Translations under genes and position numbers: made by a program
The notes under the pieces: model-generated
Databases searched by the model: none
Told to the model about the DNA's origin: nothing
Seen by the model: the letters and a program-made list of their open reading frames with translations, nothing else
Shown here: positions 1 to 11,356 of the stretch, one piece after another
Layout: the number at the start of each line of letters is the position of its first letter
Position numbering within the stretch: the stretch's first letter is position 1
Assembly (NCBI GenBank): GCA_031841125.1
Contig: CM063112.1
Coordinates: 57,341,722-57,405,721 of the forward strand
DNA length: 64,000 nucleotides
Source of the DNA: Acanthococcus lagerstroemiae
Taxonomy: Eukaryota; Arthropoda; Insecta; Hemiptera; Eriococcidae
Direction: 5' to 3'

Positions 1-499
1 GTTCTAAGGAAAATTGTATTCACATTTTGAAAAAATAATCGAAGTTTGGTATGGTAACGATTTGAAGGAAAAGAAACTCAAATTTTGAAAAAAGTCTTCA
101 AGTTAAGAAATTTAAATAAATTCAAATCACTAGTTTAATTTCACTTCATATAGGGAAATTCAGTTTGATTCGTGGAAAATTTCTTTAGTCAACCTGTGAA
201 CAAATGCGTAAGATACGACAAGAATTTTGATGAAATATAAAAAATATTGAAATTCGAATAATTTAACAAAATAGAAAAATTTGTCTTGAGTTTTCAGACA
301 ACCTGTATTTGAAATATAAGATTCAGGGAAAATTGTGTTCACCTCAGAAAAAATGATCAGAAAGTTAGTATACTTAATAATAACGGGTCAAAATGGAAAA
401 TTTGATAAATTGGAGAAATTGAACATTAGTTCGAAATTTTTAGTCTTCGAACAACTCGGGTACAAAAATTGAGAAAGATTTCTGAAATATTCTAATTAC

Positions 500-1180
500 A
501 TTTTTGATAAATGACAATACAAAATTTGAAGAAAGTAATACCTTAGAATTTGAAAAATGCATGAAAATGGACGTGATTTTATGTAAACCTTCAATCAAAC
601 AGAATAGGAAAAGTCAACCTGATTCGTGGAAGATTGCAGTCTCTCTGAGAATGTACTAAAGGAGTGTTAGCAAAAATTTTGAAAAAAAAATCCCGAAATT
701 AAAAATAATTTTACCGAGTGGAAAAGTGTACCTACTAAATTCAATATTAACTCGTATGCAAACCTTGGGTAAGATATGCGAAAAAAAAAAATAATAATAT
801 ATAATGATTATAATCGAGGGGTTATGATATACATACTGATTTTGATCTTTTTAAATGACTTACGAAAAAGTCAATAAGAATTCTGAAGAACTTCAAAAAT
901 AGCTAAAATTCGAAACTTGAATTGAATACGGCATTAAAAGAGTTTTTTGAGTGACGTTCGCTGTTTTTTAAAAAATTTTCTCCTTAAAAAAAAAAAAAAA
1001 AAAAAAAAAGGCTTGAACATAGAACTAATTGAGAAAAGTATCAGTAAGTCGCTGAATTCGAATACTGACTGCATCAATTCTTTTGTGTGGCCCTGATTTG
1101 AACCCAAAAATCCAAATTTCAGACAATCTGAATCAGATGAAACTAATTTGCCTTTGAAAATTGGACGAAGTGCGGAAATT
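500..1180 (+). repeat. Dispersed direct repeat, copy 1
   Basis: Two blocks here (about 500-600 and 866-1180) recur in the same order and orientation at about 3050-3430. Shared stretches include the text around gaattgaatacggcattaaa and around agaaaagtatcagtaag. The copies differ by scattered substitutions and small indels. The A-run is 24 long here but is interrupted and short (aacaaaaag) in the other copy. The 270-bp spacer between blocks is not conserved, so this is an old duplication or two members of an unnamed repeat family. Confidence 0.6.
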
Positions 1181-3049
1181 GGAATTTTTAGATCATTGAT
1201 TTATAACCGCGTTAGATTTTCCATTGAATCCCAACGTGGGCCCCAAAATTCAATTTTTTTCTGTTCTAAGAGGCCATTGGATTTTGCTAAAAAAGTTGAT
1301 CAGTGTGTCAAATAGGTATACGTGTGTCATGCATCGCTGAGTTCGAAAAGAGTGTCAAATTTTTAATCCTCCAATTTCGATTTATGCCGCGTAATCCGAA
1401 TTTAGAACTTTCAAATAGGCCCACTTGAGGTAAGCATTTTTTTGATTACTAAATTTGAGAATTCTTAATAGTTTTCTAATAGACAAAATCAACGTAACTC
1501 AGTAAATCGAAAAACATATCGAAATAGAGGTTTTTATGTCGCTGCATTTGGAAACTCAATCAGATTTTCGATATGACTCGTGTTGGCACGCCAGTTTCCT
1601 ACATTTTCCTCTCCGAAGAAGTCAATTTGATTATGCCAGAAAAAGTGGACCAGGTACTGGAATGAGGATTCTTGATCGCTTGTTTCCTGACGTATAGATT
1701 TTTTTTTTGACAATCGACTAATAAATTTCATAAATTTTTTAAATTTGAAAATTGTTATAAAGTCCTGGATATTTTGAATTTTTGAATTTTTTAGGTACAT
1801 TCACTTTTTTAAAAAAGTTATGGAGTTCCTTTCGAGCTTTTTCATTATTTTCAGGAATTCTGGAGCTGGTTGACCAAAGCTTTTGTAAGTGAGTGAAGAT
1901 ATGAAGTAAAGCCAGATTTTGTGTTTCATTAGGGAAGGGGGCAAGTAGGCACGCAGTGCCCTGTTACCCTACTCTTCTCGTTCTTCATCGATAATGGTTA
2001 TCTGCGGGGAAAACGAACAGGATTTCGTCGTTTTTCAGTTATTGGAGAGTTTTCGTCGTCTTAAATGAAAAATTCACGGTTTATAGATCAGGTTGTCATT
2101 TTGTGGAATCATTCGAATATCAATTTTTTTTCTCTCCCTTAAAAGTCTTGTCACAACTTTTTCTTTAGTGATGGCAATTTTCCAAAAATCAAGCTAAATT
2201 TCGTACTCTGGGTGGCTGACAACATTTGCTATCATATCAAATTAGTTTCCAACATTCTCGAGTTTAGCGAATTCCTAAATTTCCTCTTCGCATTATTGTT
2301 GTAATTCTTCCATATCATTTTCAGAATGGGACTACAATTTTTCAAGAATCTTACTCAAATTTCTTTCACAAACGTTTTGAAGACTCCCCATATTGAATCA
2401 GATTCAAGCTTATATTTCGTCGAATTACTTTAATTTAATACTTATTTTTAAATTAAAATGTTAACTAATCGATGACTTTCATGAAATGATAGCAACTTTC
2501 CTTGAGTAGGGTACAATTTTCGTATTCGAGTTGATAATATAAGTCTCATGCCCATATCTTGATCAACCTCCCAGCCCCTTCAAAATTGTATAACTTTGTG
2601 ATCATTCTGCGACAGTAATTTTCCGCGAATTTCGCCAGGTTTTTGTAAACTAATTGATAATAGCTCATGACGTCAAATAAAATTTACGTTTCAATTTTGC
2701 AACCCTTCAAGATTTTTTCAATTTCTGAATGCTGCGTAACTGATCATCGTCTCTGTCTGTCTATACAGTCATAAATGGATTTTACCACGGTTCTTGAATT
2801 AGAATATTGTTTCAAAGTTAGTGATGTCAAATAAAGTTCAATTTTAAATATTGTCAAATAATTTGGTTCTTTTTTTTTTTCAAAATTATCATTACTCGTA
2901 ACTAATTGACTGTTTTCCTGTTTGACCACAACATTCAATGGATCTTACTCAGTTTTTTCGTATACGATTTTTTTGAAAAGTGCTACCTACTATTTAACTG
3001 AGCTCACTTTCCTAATTCTTTGAATTCGTTTTCTTTTCAATTTTGTCAG

Positions 3050-3430
3050 GATTGGTAAATGACAATACAAATTTTGAAGAATAAAAAATCTTAGTAATCG
3101 AAAAATTCATAAAAATGGACCTAATAACTCATTAAAAAGTCTATAAGAATTTTGATGAATTTCAGAAATAGCAAAAATTTGAAACTTGAATTGAATACGG
3201 CATTAAAAAAGTTTTTTGAGTGAAGTTTGCTGTATTTAAAAATAATGTCTCCTTAACAAAAAGGGCTTGAACATAGAACTAACGAGAAAAGTATCAGTAA
3301 GCCGCTGAATTTGAATACTGATTGCATCAGTCCTTTTGTCTAGGCTTGATTTGAAACTAAACATCCAAATTTGGGACGATCCAAGTCAGATGAAACTAAC
3401 TTGGCATTAAAAATTGAACAAAGTATGGAA
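3050..3430 (+). repeat. Dispersed direct repeat, copy 2
   Basis: Second copy of the blocks at 500-600 and 866-1180, here joined without the long spacer. No coding potential or target-site duplication is visible. Confidence 0.6.
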
Positions 3431-3884
3431 ATTTGAGCTTTTAGAACTGTAACCTTTTGAAACGTTTCTACTGTTCCTGTTCGATTTTCTCTAATGCTTG
3501 TTCAAATGTTTCCAAAAAACTAAAGTCCGCATAAAATTGAATGAATCTGAAAAATTGAACAAAATGTTGCGACACTGGATTTTTATTTATTTCAAATCAT
3601 TAAGGACGTCAGAATCTTCCTCCAGCTTCGTATTGAATAGCGGAAGTTACCTTCCAGTTCAATTTTGAAGATCGTTTATGAATTACACAGAATTTTACAA
3701 ACAGAAATTTAAATCAATTTGTAGTTCTCTTTTACTGAAAAAAAAAAGTTCAGGTTCTTTTTATGCAGATTTGGTTCCTCCTCCTCAAAAGAAAGAAACA
3801 GTACTTTTTATCTAAGACGATTTCTTTTTCTTCGAGAAAAGCAGTAAGGTTTCCCTTCGATTCTTAATTTCGATAATTTATTTC

Positions 3885-4620
3885 ATCTCGGGAACGAAGG
3901 ATCGCCGCCGAATTTGGTCAGCGAATTTGAACTCAGCGTGAAAAATTGAGCGAAAATAAGTCGTGAACTTGATCTTTTTGATTTTCGAAATTTTGAAAAA
4001 TTCTCGATGCTACATCGTGTCTATTTTGGGGCGAAAAATTTTTCGAAGAGCTGGTGTACATGACTCAAATTTTTGAGACAAATTCGAATCTGTCGTCAAA
4101 ATTGGGCTACCATCCTTTCTTGACAAATTTCACCAACATTTTTGAGTGTATCTCGGACACGAAGGGTCCTGCCGAATTTGGTCAACGACTTTGAACTCAG
4201 CGTGAGAAATTGAGTAAAAATGAGTCGTAAACTCGATTTTTTGATTTTCGAAATTTTGAAAATTTCTCAATACATTATGTCTATTTTGAGGCGAAAAATT
4301 TTTCGGAGAGCTTCGGGGTCGGGAGCTGGTGTACATGACTCAAATTTTCGAGATTAATTCGATCCGTCATCAAAATTGAGCTACCATCATATTTTGAAAA
4401 ATTTCACAAACATTTTTGTGCGTATCTTGGGAACGAGGGGTCGCCGCCGAATTTGGACAACGTTGAATTCAGCGTGAAAAACTGAGTGAAAATGAGTCAT
4501 GAACTCAATTTTTTCATTTTCAAAATTTTGAAAATTTCTCCATACTACATCGTCGAACTCTGGTCAGGCTATTATACATCATGTCTTTTTTGGAGCGAAA
4601 AATGTTTCGGACAGCTTCGA
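3885..4620 (+). repeat. Tandem repeat, about 2.7 copies of 263-273 bp
   Basis: The phrase gccgaatttgg, preceded by an ctcgg-acgaagg-like run, recurs at about 3905, 4172 and 4445. Each copy continues with aactcagcgtgaaaaattgag, a gattttcgaaattttgaaaa-like segment and gcgaaaaatttttcg. Spacing is about 263 and 273 bp, and copies are diverged by indels and substitutions. No gene is visible. It is a short satellite-like array. Confidence 0.75.
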
Positions 4621-4829
4621 GATCCTCATCTTCATCTACTCGAAATATGTTGAACAGAGCTGGATCATTCATATTTACACTGAGATGAGAAATAGTACAC
4701 CATCAACTGATGAACGATAATTCATTTTCATTCCCTTTATCAACTAATAATGTAGACACTAGACATTAACTTAGACACAAACAGTCGGGCCCGTGTAATT
4801 TGTATGCAGTGCAGTGTTGCCGGAAAGAG

Positions 4830-5135
4830 GACGTCATTTTGCCCGTTGCGGTGAAATTGTATAAACTTCCAGTGTCATTTTACCTGTTGAAGTGGGCAGC
4901 AATATACTCGGTGTATAAAACTGCGCTGCGCTCTAGTGTGAAAACCACACATTATAGGGGTAAGGGGGTTTGTATATTTGGAAAAATGACGTCCCGCTCA
5001 AATTTTTTGTGCATGCTCCTGGGGTCATTCTAATGTGTATAAACCGCAAGGAAAAATGACGTCCTTCAAAAGACGTCACTTTTCCAAAAGGAAGTCACTT
5101 CTCCTGTTGGAATCTAAAAAAGACGCCATTTCTCC
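4830..5135. repeat. Cluster of degenerate GACGTCATTTTTCC-like 14-mers in both orientations
   Basis: Seven related 14-mers occur in about 300 bp: 4830-4843, 4871-4884, 5072-5085, 5091-5104 and 5122-5135 on the plus strand, and 4980-4994 and 5050-5064 on the minus strand. The core TGACGTC resembles a CRE/ATF half-palindrome, but the conserved flank (ATTTTTCC) is part of the unit, so a repeat origin is as likely as a regulatory one. Confidence 0.5.
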
Positions 5136-5148
5136 CTTTAGAAAATCT

Positions 5149-5173
5149 ATATATATATATATATATATATATA
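5149..5173. repeat. (AT)n microsatellite at the left edge of the mitochondrial insertion
   Basis: A pure TA/AT run of about 25 bp separates the GC-moderate sequence on the left from the very AT-rich mitochondrial sequence on the right. It marks, or hides, the left NUMT junction. Confidence 0.8.
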
Positions 5174-5790
5174 AAGAAAAAATATTATTAAACTTAAATT
5201 ATTTATTGTAGATAAAGCCATTAATTTTTTCAAATCATTAATCCAAATTATTTTAAAACTAAATATAATTAATCTAAATATTAAAATAATTAAAATTAAA
5301 TTTAAATTTAAAAATTTTAAAAATCGAAATATGAAATAAACTCCTACAGTTACTAATGTTGATGAATGGACTAACGAAGAGATAGGTAAAGGAGCAATTA
5401 TTGCTTTTGGTAATCATAAATTTAAAGGAAATTGAGATCTTTTTAATATTATAGAAAAAAACAATCAATTTAATTCAATTAAATTTATAAAAAAAATTAA
5501 ATTTAAATTTATTAATAAATTCAAAAATAATATTAATACAATCAATATTATTAAATCACCTAATCGGTTTATAATAACAACTAATATTCTATAAATTAAA
5601 ACAAAATTTGAATTATAATAAATAACTAATATAAATGAAATTAATCCTAATAAATCTCATCATATCATTAAATTTAATAAATTAAATCTTGAAATTAAAA
5701 TTAATATAATTATAATAAATAAAAATAATAATAATTCATACTTTTTATCTATTAAATAAACCTGATTATAAATTTTGATTAATAAATAAA
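5174..5790 (-). pseudogene. ND5: Nuclear copy of mitochondrial ND5 (partial)
   Basis: The minus strand read with the invertebrate mitochondrial code gives NADH dehydrogenase subunit 5. Recognisable segments are IAPLPISSLVHSSTLVTVGV (the conserved APTPVSALVHSSTLVTAGV block) and, nearer the N-terminus, WWDLLGLISFMLVIYYNS and DKKYELLLF. The reading starts roughly 80-90 codons into the protein, so the true N-terminus and everything C-terminal to the mid-protein are absent. Under the nuclear code the frame has many stops. It lies next to ND4 in the order expected of an insect mitochondrial genome, but a CR1-group element now separates them. Confidence 0.85.
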
Positions 5791-5850
5791 TTTGAATTTG
5801 AATTTGAATTTATTTATTTGGAAAAGTAGGTACAAAACATCACTCCTTGG

Positions 5851-5896
5851 TAACCCTCCCACTATGCACAGACTGCGCGAGCGTGGGAGGGGATTA
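5851..5896 (-). other. 3' stem-loop of the CR1-group element, copy 1
   Basis: Plus-strand taaccctcccac (5851-5862) pairs with gtgggaggggatta (5883-5896), with one bulged base. The loop carries tatgcacagactgcgcgagc. The same hairpin recurs at 5989-6036 and in the truncated fragment at 13733-13781. Because it sits near the 3' end, it could be a reverse-transcriptase recognition structure (inference). Confidence 0.75.
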
Positions 5897-5988
5897 CTAT
5901 TATCTTATAAAGAAATTAATGCTATAGAAATGAGGCATTATTTCAATTTATTTATTCAGATATGACAGAAAAAATAACAACTTCTATG

Positions 5989-6036
5989 TAACCCGCCCAC
6001 TATGCACAAAAAAATGCGAGCGTGGGCGGGGATTAC
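5989..6036 (-). other. 3' stem-loop of the CR1-group element, copy 2
   Basis: Same architecture as the hairpin at 5851-5896, but the stem reads cccgcccac against gtgggcggg. The T-A pair of copy 1 is a G-C pair here, and both sides have changed. This is a compensatory substitution and favours a selected RNA structure. Confidence 0.75.
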
Positions 6037-6239
6037 TACTATTTTCTTACATTAATATAGGTCTTGACAGTAACTAATGAGGAATGAAAGGATAATGGAA
6101 GAAATAAGTAAAAGAAAAAAGAAAGTGCAAAATAATCAAAAGAAGAATAAAAACAAGACATAAGAATACTGCTTAAAAATGAATTATAAAAAGTAACAAA
6201 AATATACAGAAAACGAAACAAAACAAAGCAAATCTTCAG

Positions 6240-6925
6240 ATAGCGGTACAATTAAGAGAGTGAAACAAGGTAGAACAGTAGAGATAAATGTATACATAAA
6301 TTAAACCAAACAGAACAAAACTGAACAACCTAGAAGGAACAAGAACAAAAACATATGTAACTGATTAAAACAAACCAAAACACTTCAACCGAATTGTAAA
6401 TAATAATACTACAAAAAAAGTGTAAAAATGAAACAGTTTATACCTATAGGAAGAAAACAAACGAAGAGTAGGGAGTAAGTAAAAATTGAAATAAAAATTG
6501 AGAAATAATTGAGTATGACAGAAAAGGAAAACAAACAGACCAGAACAGAACAGAGATGTAACATAATAGGCCAGGACAAAACGGAACAAAACGGAACAAA
6601 GACAGAACACGACATAACAAGCAAGAACAAGACATAACAAAAGGGAACAAAAAGTACAGGACAGAACAGTATAAAAAAGTATAAAACAGAACAAAACAGA
6701 TAGAACACAACAGTACAGAAACAGAACAGAACTGTGTAAAACAGAATAAACAGTAGAAAACAGTAGAAAACAGAACAGAACAGAAATACGGAACAAAACA
6801 GTACAAAACAGAACAGAACAAGACAGAGCGAACACAGCAGGACAGATACAGAGCAAGACCGCATAAAACAGAACAAAACATTATAAAAAATTATAAAAAA
6901 ACAGTACAGAGCAGAACAAAACAGA
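6240..6925 (-). repeat. Low-complexity (acaga/acaaa)n tract in the CR1-group 3' UTR
   Basis: About 680 bp is dominated by irregular repeats of aacagaacaaaacagaaca on the plus strand. All three minus-strand frames stay open by composition and give C/F/L/V-rich sequences, which I do not regard as proteins. A T-rich cognate (ttttgctttgttctgtttcg) occurs in the related fragment at 13500-13570, so the tract belongs to this element family. Confidence 0.7.
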
Positions 6926-7084
6926 GAATATTTACTTGAGAGGACTAGCAGAGTGTTAGGATGTTAAGTTAGGTCATGCGGAGTTGCGTCATGTCTCAGT
7001 CATGTTTCAGTTATTGAGTCAACGAGCCCACCTACGCATGCAGCACACCTGTGCCCAGGACACCATCTAGCTAGCCACATACTA

Positions 7085-9941
7085 TTAAACGATGGGTACA
7101 GCTGCCATTGCCAGGAGATGGTCCTTTAGGCCCCTGCTAAAGCTTTTCAAATTTCGTGTTTGCTTAAGTTGTACTGGGAGACTATTGTAAAATACAGGTG
7201 CATTATACATGCCCTGCAGCCTAGAGTGGTACTTCCTCCACTTAGGTACAGAAGCAGCCACATCACCCATTCTAAGGCCAATCCTTGGTCGTATTTGTAC
7301 TTTAAACTTTTCTTTTCTTTTATGTACATAGCATGCAGCACTATGTTTATATAGATTTTCTAATTTTAATACACTGAATTTGCAAAACCAAACATCAGTA
7401 CTACTTCGCGCCCTTATACCTGCAAGACTCCTGATTGCTCTCTTTTGCAGCACAGAAATTGGATTTAGCTGATATGCGGAAGCCCTACCCCAGCTCAGAA
7501 TACCATACCGAAGCACGGATTCATAAACTGCGGTATAGATCCTCCGCATATGTTGTATAGAAAAATTCTGGTTTGCATAATATAATAGGTAGGTAGTTTA
7601 ATTTTCTTAGTTTAGATTGCAGGTATAGGGATTGCGCTGCCCAGGTCATCTTAGAGTCTAGCATAATGCCGAGGTACTTAATTTCATTTACTTGGCTGAT
7701 TGGTTCACATTGACAGCCGCCTGCACAGTCCGGCTCAAGATGTAGCTTTATGTTATTTTCCAGGTTAAGAACATTTTTGTAGCCAAAACTGATAATTTTT
7801 GTTTTGCTTAAATTTGGAAAAAGTCGGTGCTGGTAGAACCAACTAGTCAGTACTTGCATGTCACTATTTATTAGTTCTACCAGCTGGTCCTTGTCAGAGG
7901 CATTGTACACGATGGCAGTATCGTCCGCAAAGGAGTAGATCGACCCCCTCAGAGTCATTCTGACAAGGTCATTAACATAGATAAGAAATAGGAGTGGGCC
8001 CAATGTACTCCCTTGCGGAACGCCACTCTTGATGCATATTTTGTCACTGAGCTTGTTGTTTAGTTTAACAATTTGATATCGATTTTTCAGATAGGTTGTA
8101 AACCAATTTAAAATGAACCCTCTAAACCCGCATTTCTCTAATTTGTCGAGCAAAATATCATGATTCACTGTATCAAATGCTTTCGTAATGTCAAGGTAGA
8201 CAGCTGCTACTAATTTGTTGGCTTCTAAATTTTGCGCTATTTCAGTGATCTGGTCCATCAAGGCATCATCTGTACTTTTATTTGGCAGAAAACCGTACTG
8301 TCTCTGGCCAAAGAAATTGTTTTTGAGCAAGAATGCTAATATTCGCTCTTTGACAAGGACCTCAAATATTTTTGAAAGGACTGAGAGAAGAGCAATTGGT
8401 CGATAGTTGGTCATTTCAGTCTTATCGCCACTCTTGTAAACCGGTACTGCTATGCCCACTTTCAATGAAGATGGGAAAATACCCAACTTCATTGATGTGT
8501 TAAATAGGTACGTCAGCGGTGCTGCTAACAGGTCAGCATATTCTTTAACTACTTTAGCTTTAATATTATCAATTCCGACACTTTCCTTGTTAGATATCCT
8601 ATTTATGGCATTGTAGACCGCTGTCTCTGTGAACTCCATGAAACCGAAAGATTGTAGATTTCGCTGGGGGGAAATATCAGAAATATTTGAACTGGATGTT
8701 TTTACTTTCTCAGCAAGCTTTTCTGCAATACCACAAAAATACTGGTTGAATTGATCAGCCAAGCTTTTTTCATTTCCATCAACTCTGCAATTGACACCTC
8801 CGACTTTCAAGCTCTCGATTGGTTCCTTTTTCTTACCAATCACAGAGTTGATGATTTTCCAGTAGTCTTTTGCATTGTTACCGCAGTCTGAGAGAGACTT
8901 ATCGAAAAATGCTTTTTTATCGGCACGACTTTTTTGTGCCACCATTCTAGATACTTTCTTAAAATTTTTCCTTAGGTCTGCATCTTCTGGGTATCTCTTT
9001 AGCAGTCTATGCAAGGCTGCTTTTTCATCAGCTAGCTTAACTAGTTCTGAAGATGACCACGGAGCACGCTTGCGAGTCTTACGACCAAGGGTTACATAGG
9101 TTGTGGAGTCTTGTATGGCTTCATTAACTCTGTCAATGAAACATTGAAAAGCGGAGTCGATATTTTCATCGTCTTTAATAGTCTCCCAGTCCATGTTTGC
9201 AAACCTCTCGGTAAGTCTTTGTTTATTTACGACACCAACCATTTTACCAACATCAGCTCCAGCAGCATGCCCCCCGCTTAACCCACGGACCCCAGCAAAG
9301 ATAGCCGAGTGATCCGAGAAGGACACAGGGACCACACTGCAGGACGCTGACACAGATGAGTTCAAGCTTCCCCCACCTCGCAGGAAAACATGGTCAAGGC
9401 AGGTTGCTGTTTGCAGTCCAATTCTGGTAGGTTCATTTACAAACGAATCAAATCCACTAGAGGCTAGCAGGTTCAAATATTCTGGACAAGAGTCTGGATT
9501 AAGTAGGTCAAGGTTGATGTCTCCCGTTAGCATGGTAGGCCCAAGGCAGCGCTCTAATTGATGTTCTAATTCATTTGTAAATACTAGTTTAGATGACCCA
9601 CAGAAACGGTAGATTAACAGTATGGTGAAATTTTGTCTTTCTTTAATTTTGTATATTAATCTTAGGCCGTTGAATGAGATTGCTTCCAGTGGTTCAACTT
9701 GACAGAATATATTTTCTTTTATATAGACTAGTACCCCGCCTGATCTCTTATTTTCCCTCTCCTGGAGATAGATATTGTAACCATGAATTTTGTATAGCCC
9801 TAATTCGTCCTGTTTGATCCATGTTTCCGTGAGAGCAATTATATCCACATCGATTTTATGTGTATCGAGGTATAGCCTAAACTCATCAAAGTTAGCTCGC
9901 AGGGACCTAATATTCAGCACCATTATCTGTAATTCACTCAT
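7085..9941 (-). pseudogene. CR1-group ORF2: AP endonuclease plus reverse transcriptase, one frameshift
   Basis: This is the polyprotein that nicks the target and primes cDNA synthesis. The N-terminal 806-residue part opens with an APE-type endonuclease (LNIRSLRANFDEF, IIALTETW, TGDINLDLL, SFSDHSAIF). It continues with a reverse transcriptase: the region around YRPIALLSVLSKIFE, the YLDITKAFDTVNHD motif, SGVPQGSTLGPLLFLIY and the catalytic SFADDTAIV. The frame breaks near 7550. The remaining C-terminal part (7085-7549) resumes in another frame with YESVLRYGILSWG, a QKRAIRSLAG block and YNSLPVQLK, all typical of CR1/jockey-type C-termini. Start chosen at MSELQIMVLNIRS because the endonuclease begins right after it. 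Total about 950 residues, normal for the group. The catalytic motifs I can see are intact. Confidence 0.85.
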
Positions 9942-11356
9942 TGATAACTTTTACAAAGATAACCAAACATGAAAGAAATACAGGAGACTTACATTTGCAG
10001 ACTAAAGCAAGCCAGAGCGCAAGCAAACGCTTGACTTGACTCATGATAATAGCCTTTAAATGTACCTGAATAAAAGTCTTTTCGTAATTTATTCATGAGT
10101 GCAGTGCTTATTTCCAGCCGCTCTTATCTAACATTGTACTCGATGTATGCATGCACTAGCCTGAGATAGTGGTATTACTTTGTTGCGTGAATTTATACCT
10201 TTCAATGGGACATTAGGTACTTTTTCTTTTTGCCAACTGGATTTATGGTAAGCTGTTGTACGGTTTTTCACACGAAATGTCATTTAGCCAAACTAGTATA
10301 TCACGCGACCCCTCAATTGTTTATTTTCGCAGTTAATTTTTATCTCGTTTTCGAGCGTTTTAGACCAAGAAATGTGAATCTTTAATTTTGATTTAATAGT
10401 ATCGATTTTCGATTTTCGTATTTCATCTCAGATCTAGCCCATCAGCACATATCCTCGCACACTATTAACTATGGTAGGTGACTTTATTTTATGTTACAAG
10501 ATAGTGGTCAACGAGTCAGTACTACCGGACTACATGTGATTGTAGTACTCTAATTTTAATGTCATTAATTACTTTCAGATGTCCACAAGTGAAAGGAAGT
10601 AGCCTGTTTTTTTAAGCATTCAGAAATTTGGCAAGCATACAAACATAGATGTTAGCAAGTGCATATTCATTTTAGACGCCAATCAATAGACGATTTTTAT
10701 TTTGTAGCATGGTTCTGATCCTGGATTAATGATAGCGTGTATTCTTTGAGCAGGTACCTAATAATATCAGATATTCAATTCAAAGATCGGCGAGGGTAAT
10801 GGAACTTGCTACACAAGAGAGCAGTGCACTTTTATTCGTCACCAAGATGAGTAAATTACGGGAAGGATCTGAAGAATTTTGACTTATTTATTACGTTAAT
10901 TGTATTTCTATTTTTTCTCACTTCAAACCTAGGCAGGAAATTGACGTTTCTATTAATAAATGAAGCTTTTGTAGTTCGATTTCTCTTCCTAAGTCTGAGT
11001 AGAGAGTTTTTCTGACGTGATTTATATGAGAACCGGTGGCTAGACTTTTCGGACGAGAAGAGTATCTTGAGTATCTGGCAGCCGTGATTTCAGCACACGT
11101 ATAATGTCATATGGCTACCCAACGACAGCATCCTGTGACAGGGCACGTACACGGTAAGTGCACACTCTATGGACTCCACGGTATCGTTCCCTGTTATGGG
11201 TTATTTCGTCAAGAGTTGAATTACATCTGTATATGAGTTTCGGTTAGCAGTCAAGTTAGTTGGTCTCGTAAGCAGTAGTTTTTTGAGGTTGCTCTCCGTT
11301 TCAGCGGTAAGGTTTAGCATTCTGTTTCGTAAGCAGTCTGTTTTTGGTTCCATGAC
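9942..11356. other. 1.4-kb spacer between CR1-group ORF2 and ORF1
   Basis: No coding frame or known motif is supported. The two ORFs of such elements are normally close together, so this stretch may hold an unrelated insertion, but I see no terminal repeats or duplicated target site to delimit one. Confidence 0.4.

Larger units (their letters stand above)
1..3884. other. AT-rich non-coding DNA
   Basis: No coding region is supported here. All open frames are short, AT-driven and without recognisable motifs. The stretch carries a dispersed direct duplication (annotated separately) and many A/T runs, including 24 A at 986-1009. It looks like old, decayed repeat or intergenic sequence. Confidence 0.6.

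Noticed and set aside
5149..5173. (AT)n run as a replication origin or control region of the mitochondrial piece
   Set aside because: The adjacent mitochondrial sequence is the middle of ND5, far from any control region, so it is more likely a microsatellite at the junction.
6365..6881. Three overlapping minus-strand open frames of 145-163 residues
   Set aside because: They are products of the (acaga/acaaa)n low-complexity tract: C/F/L/V-rich in all three frames, no domain, and located in the 3' UTR of a retroelement.
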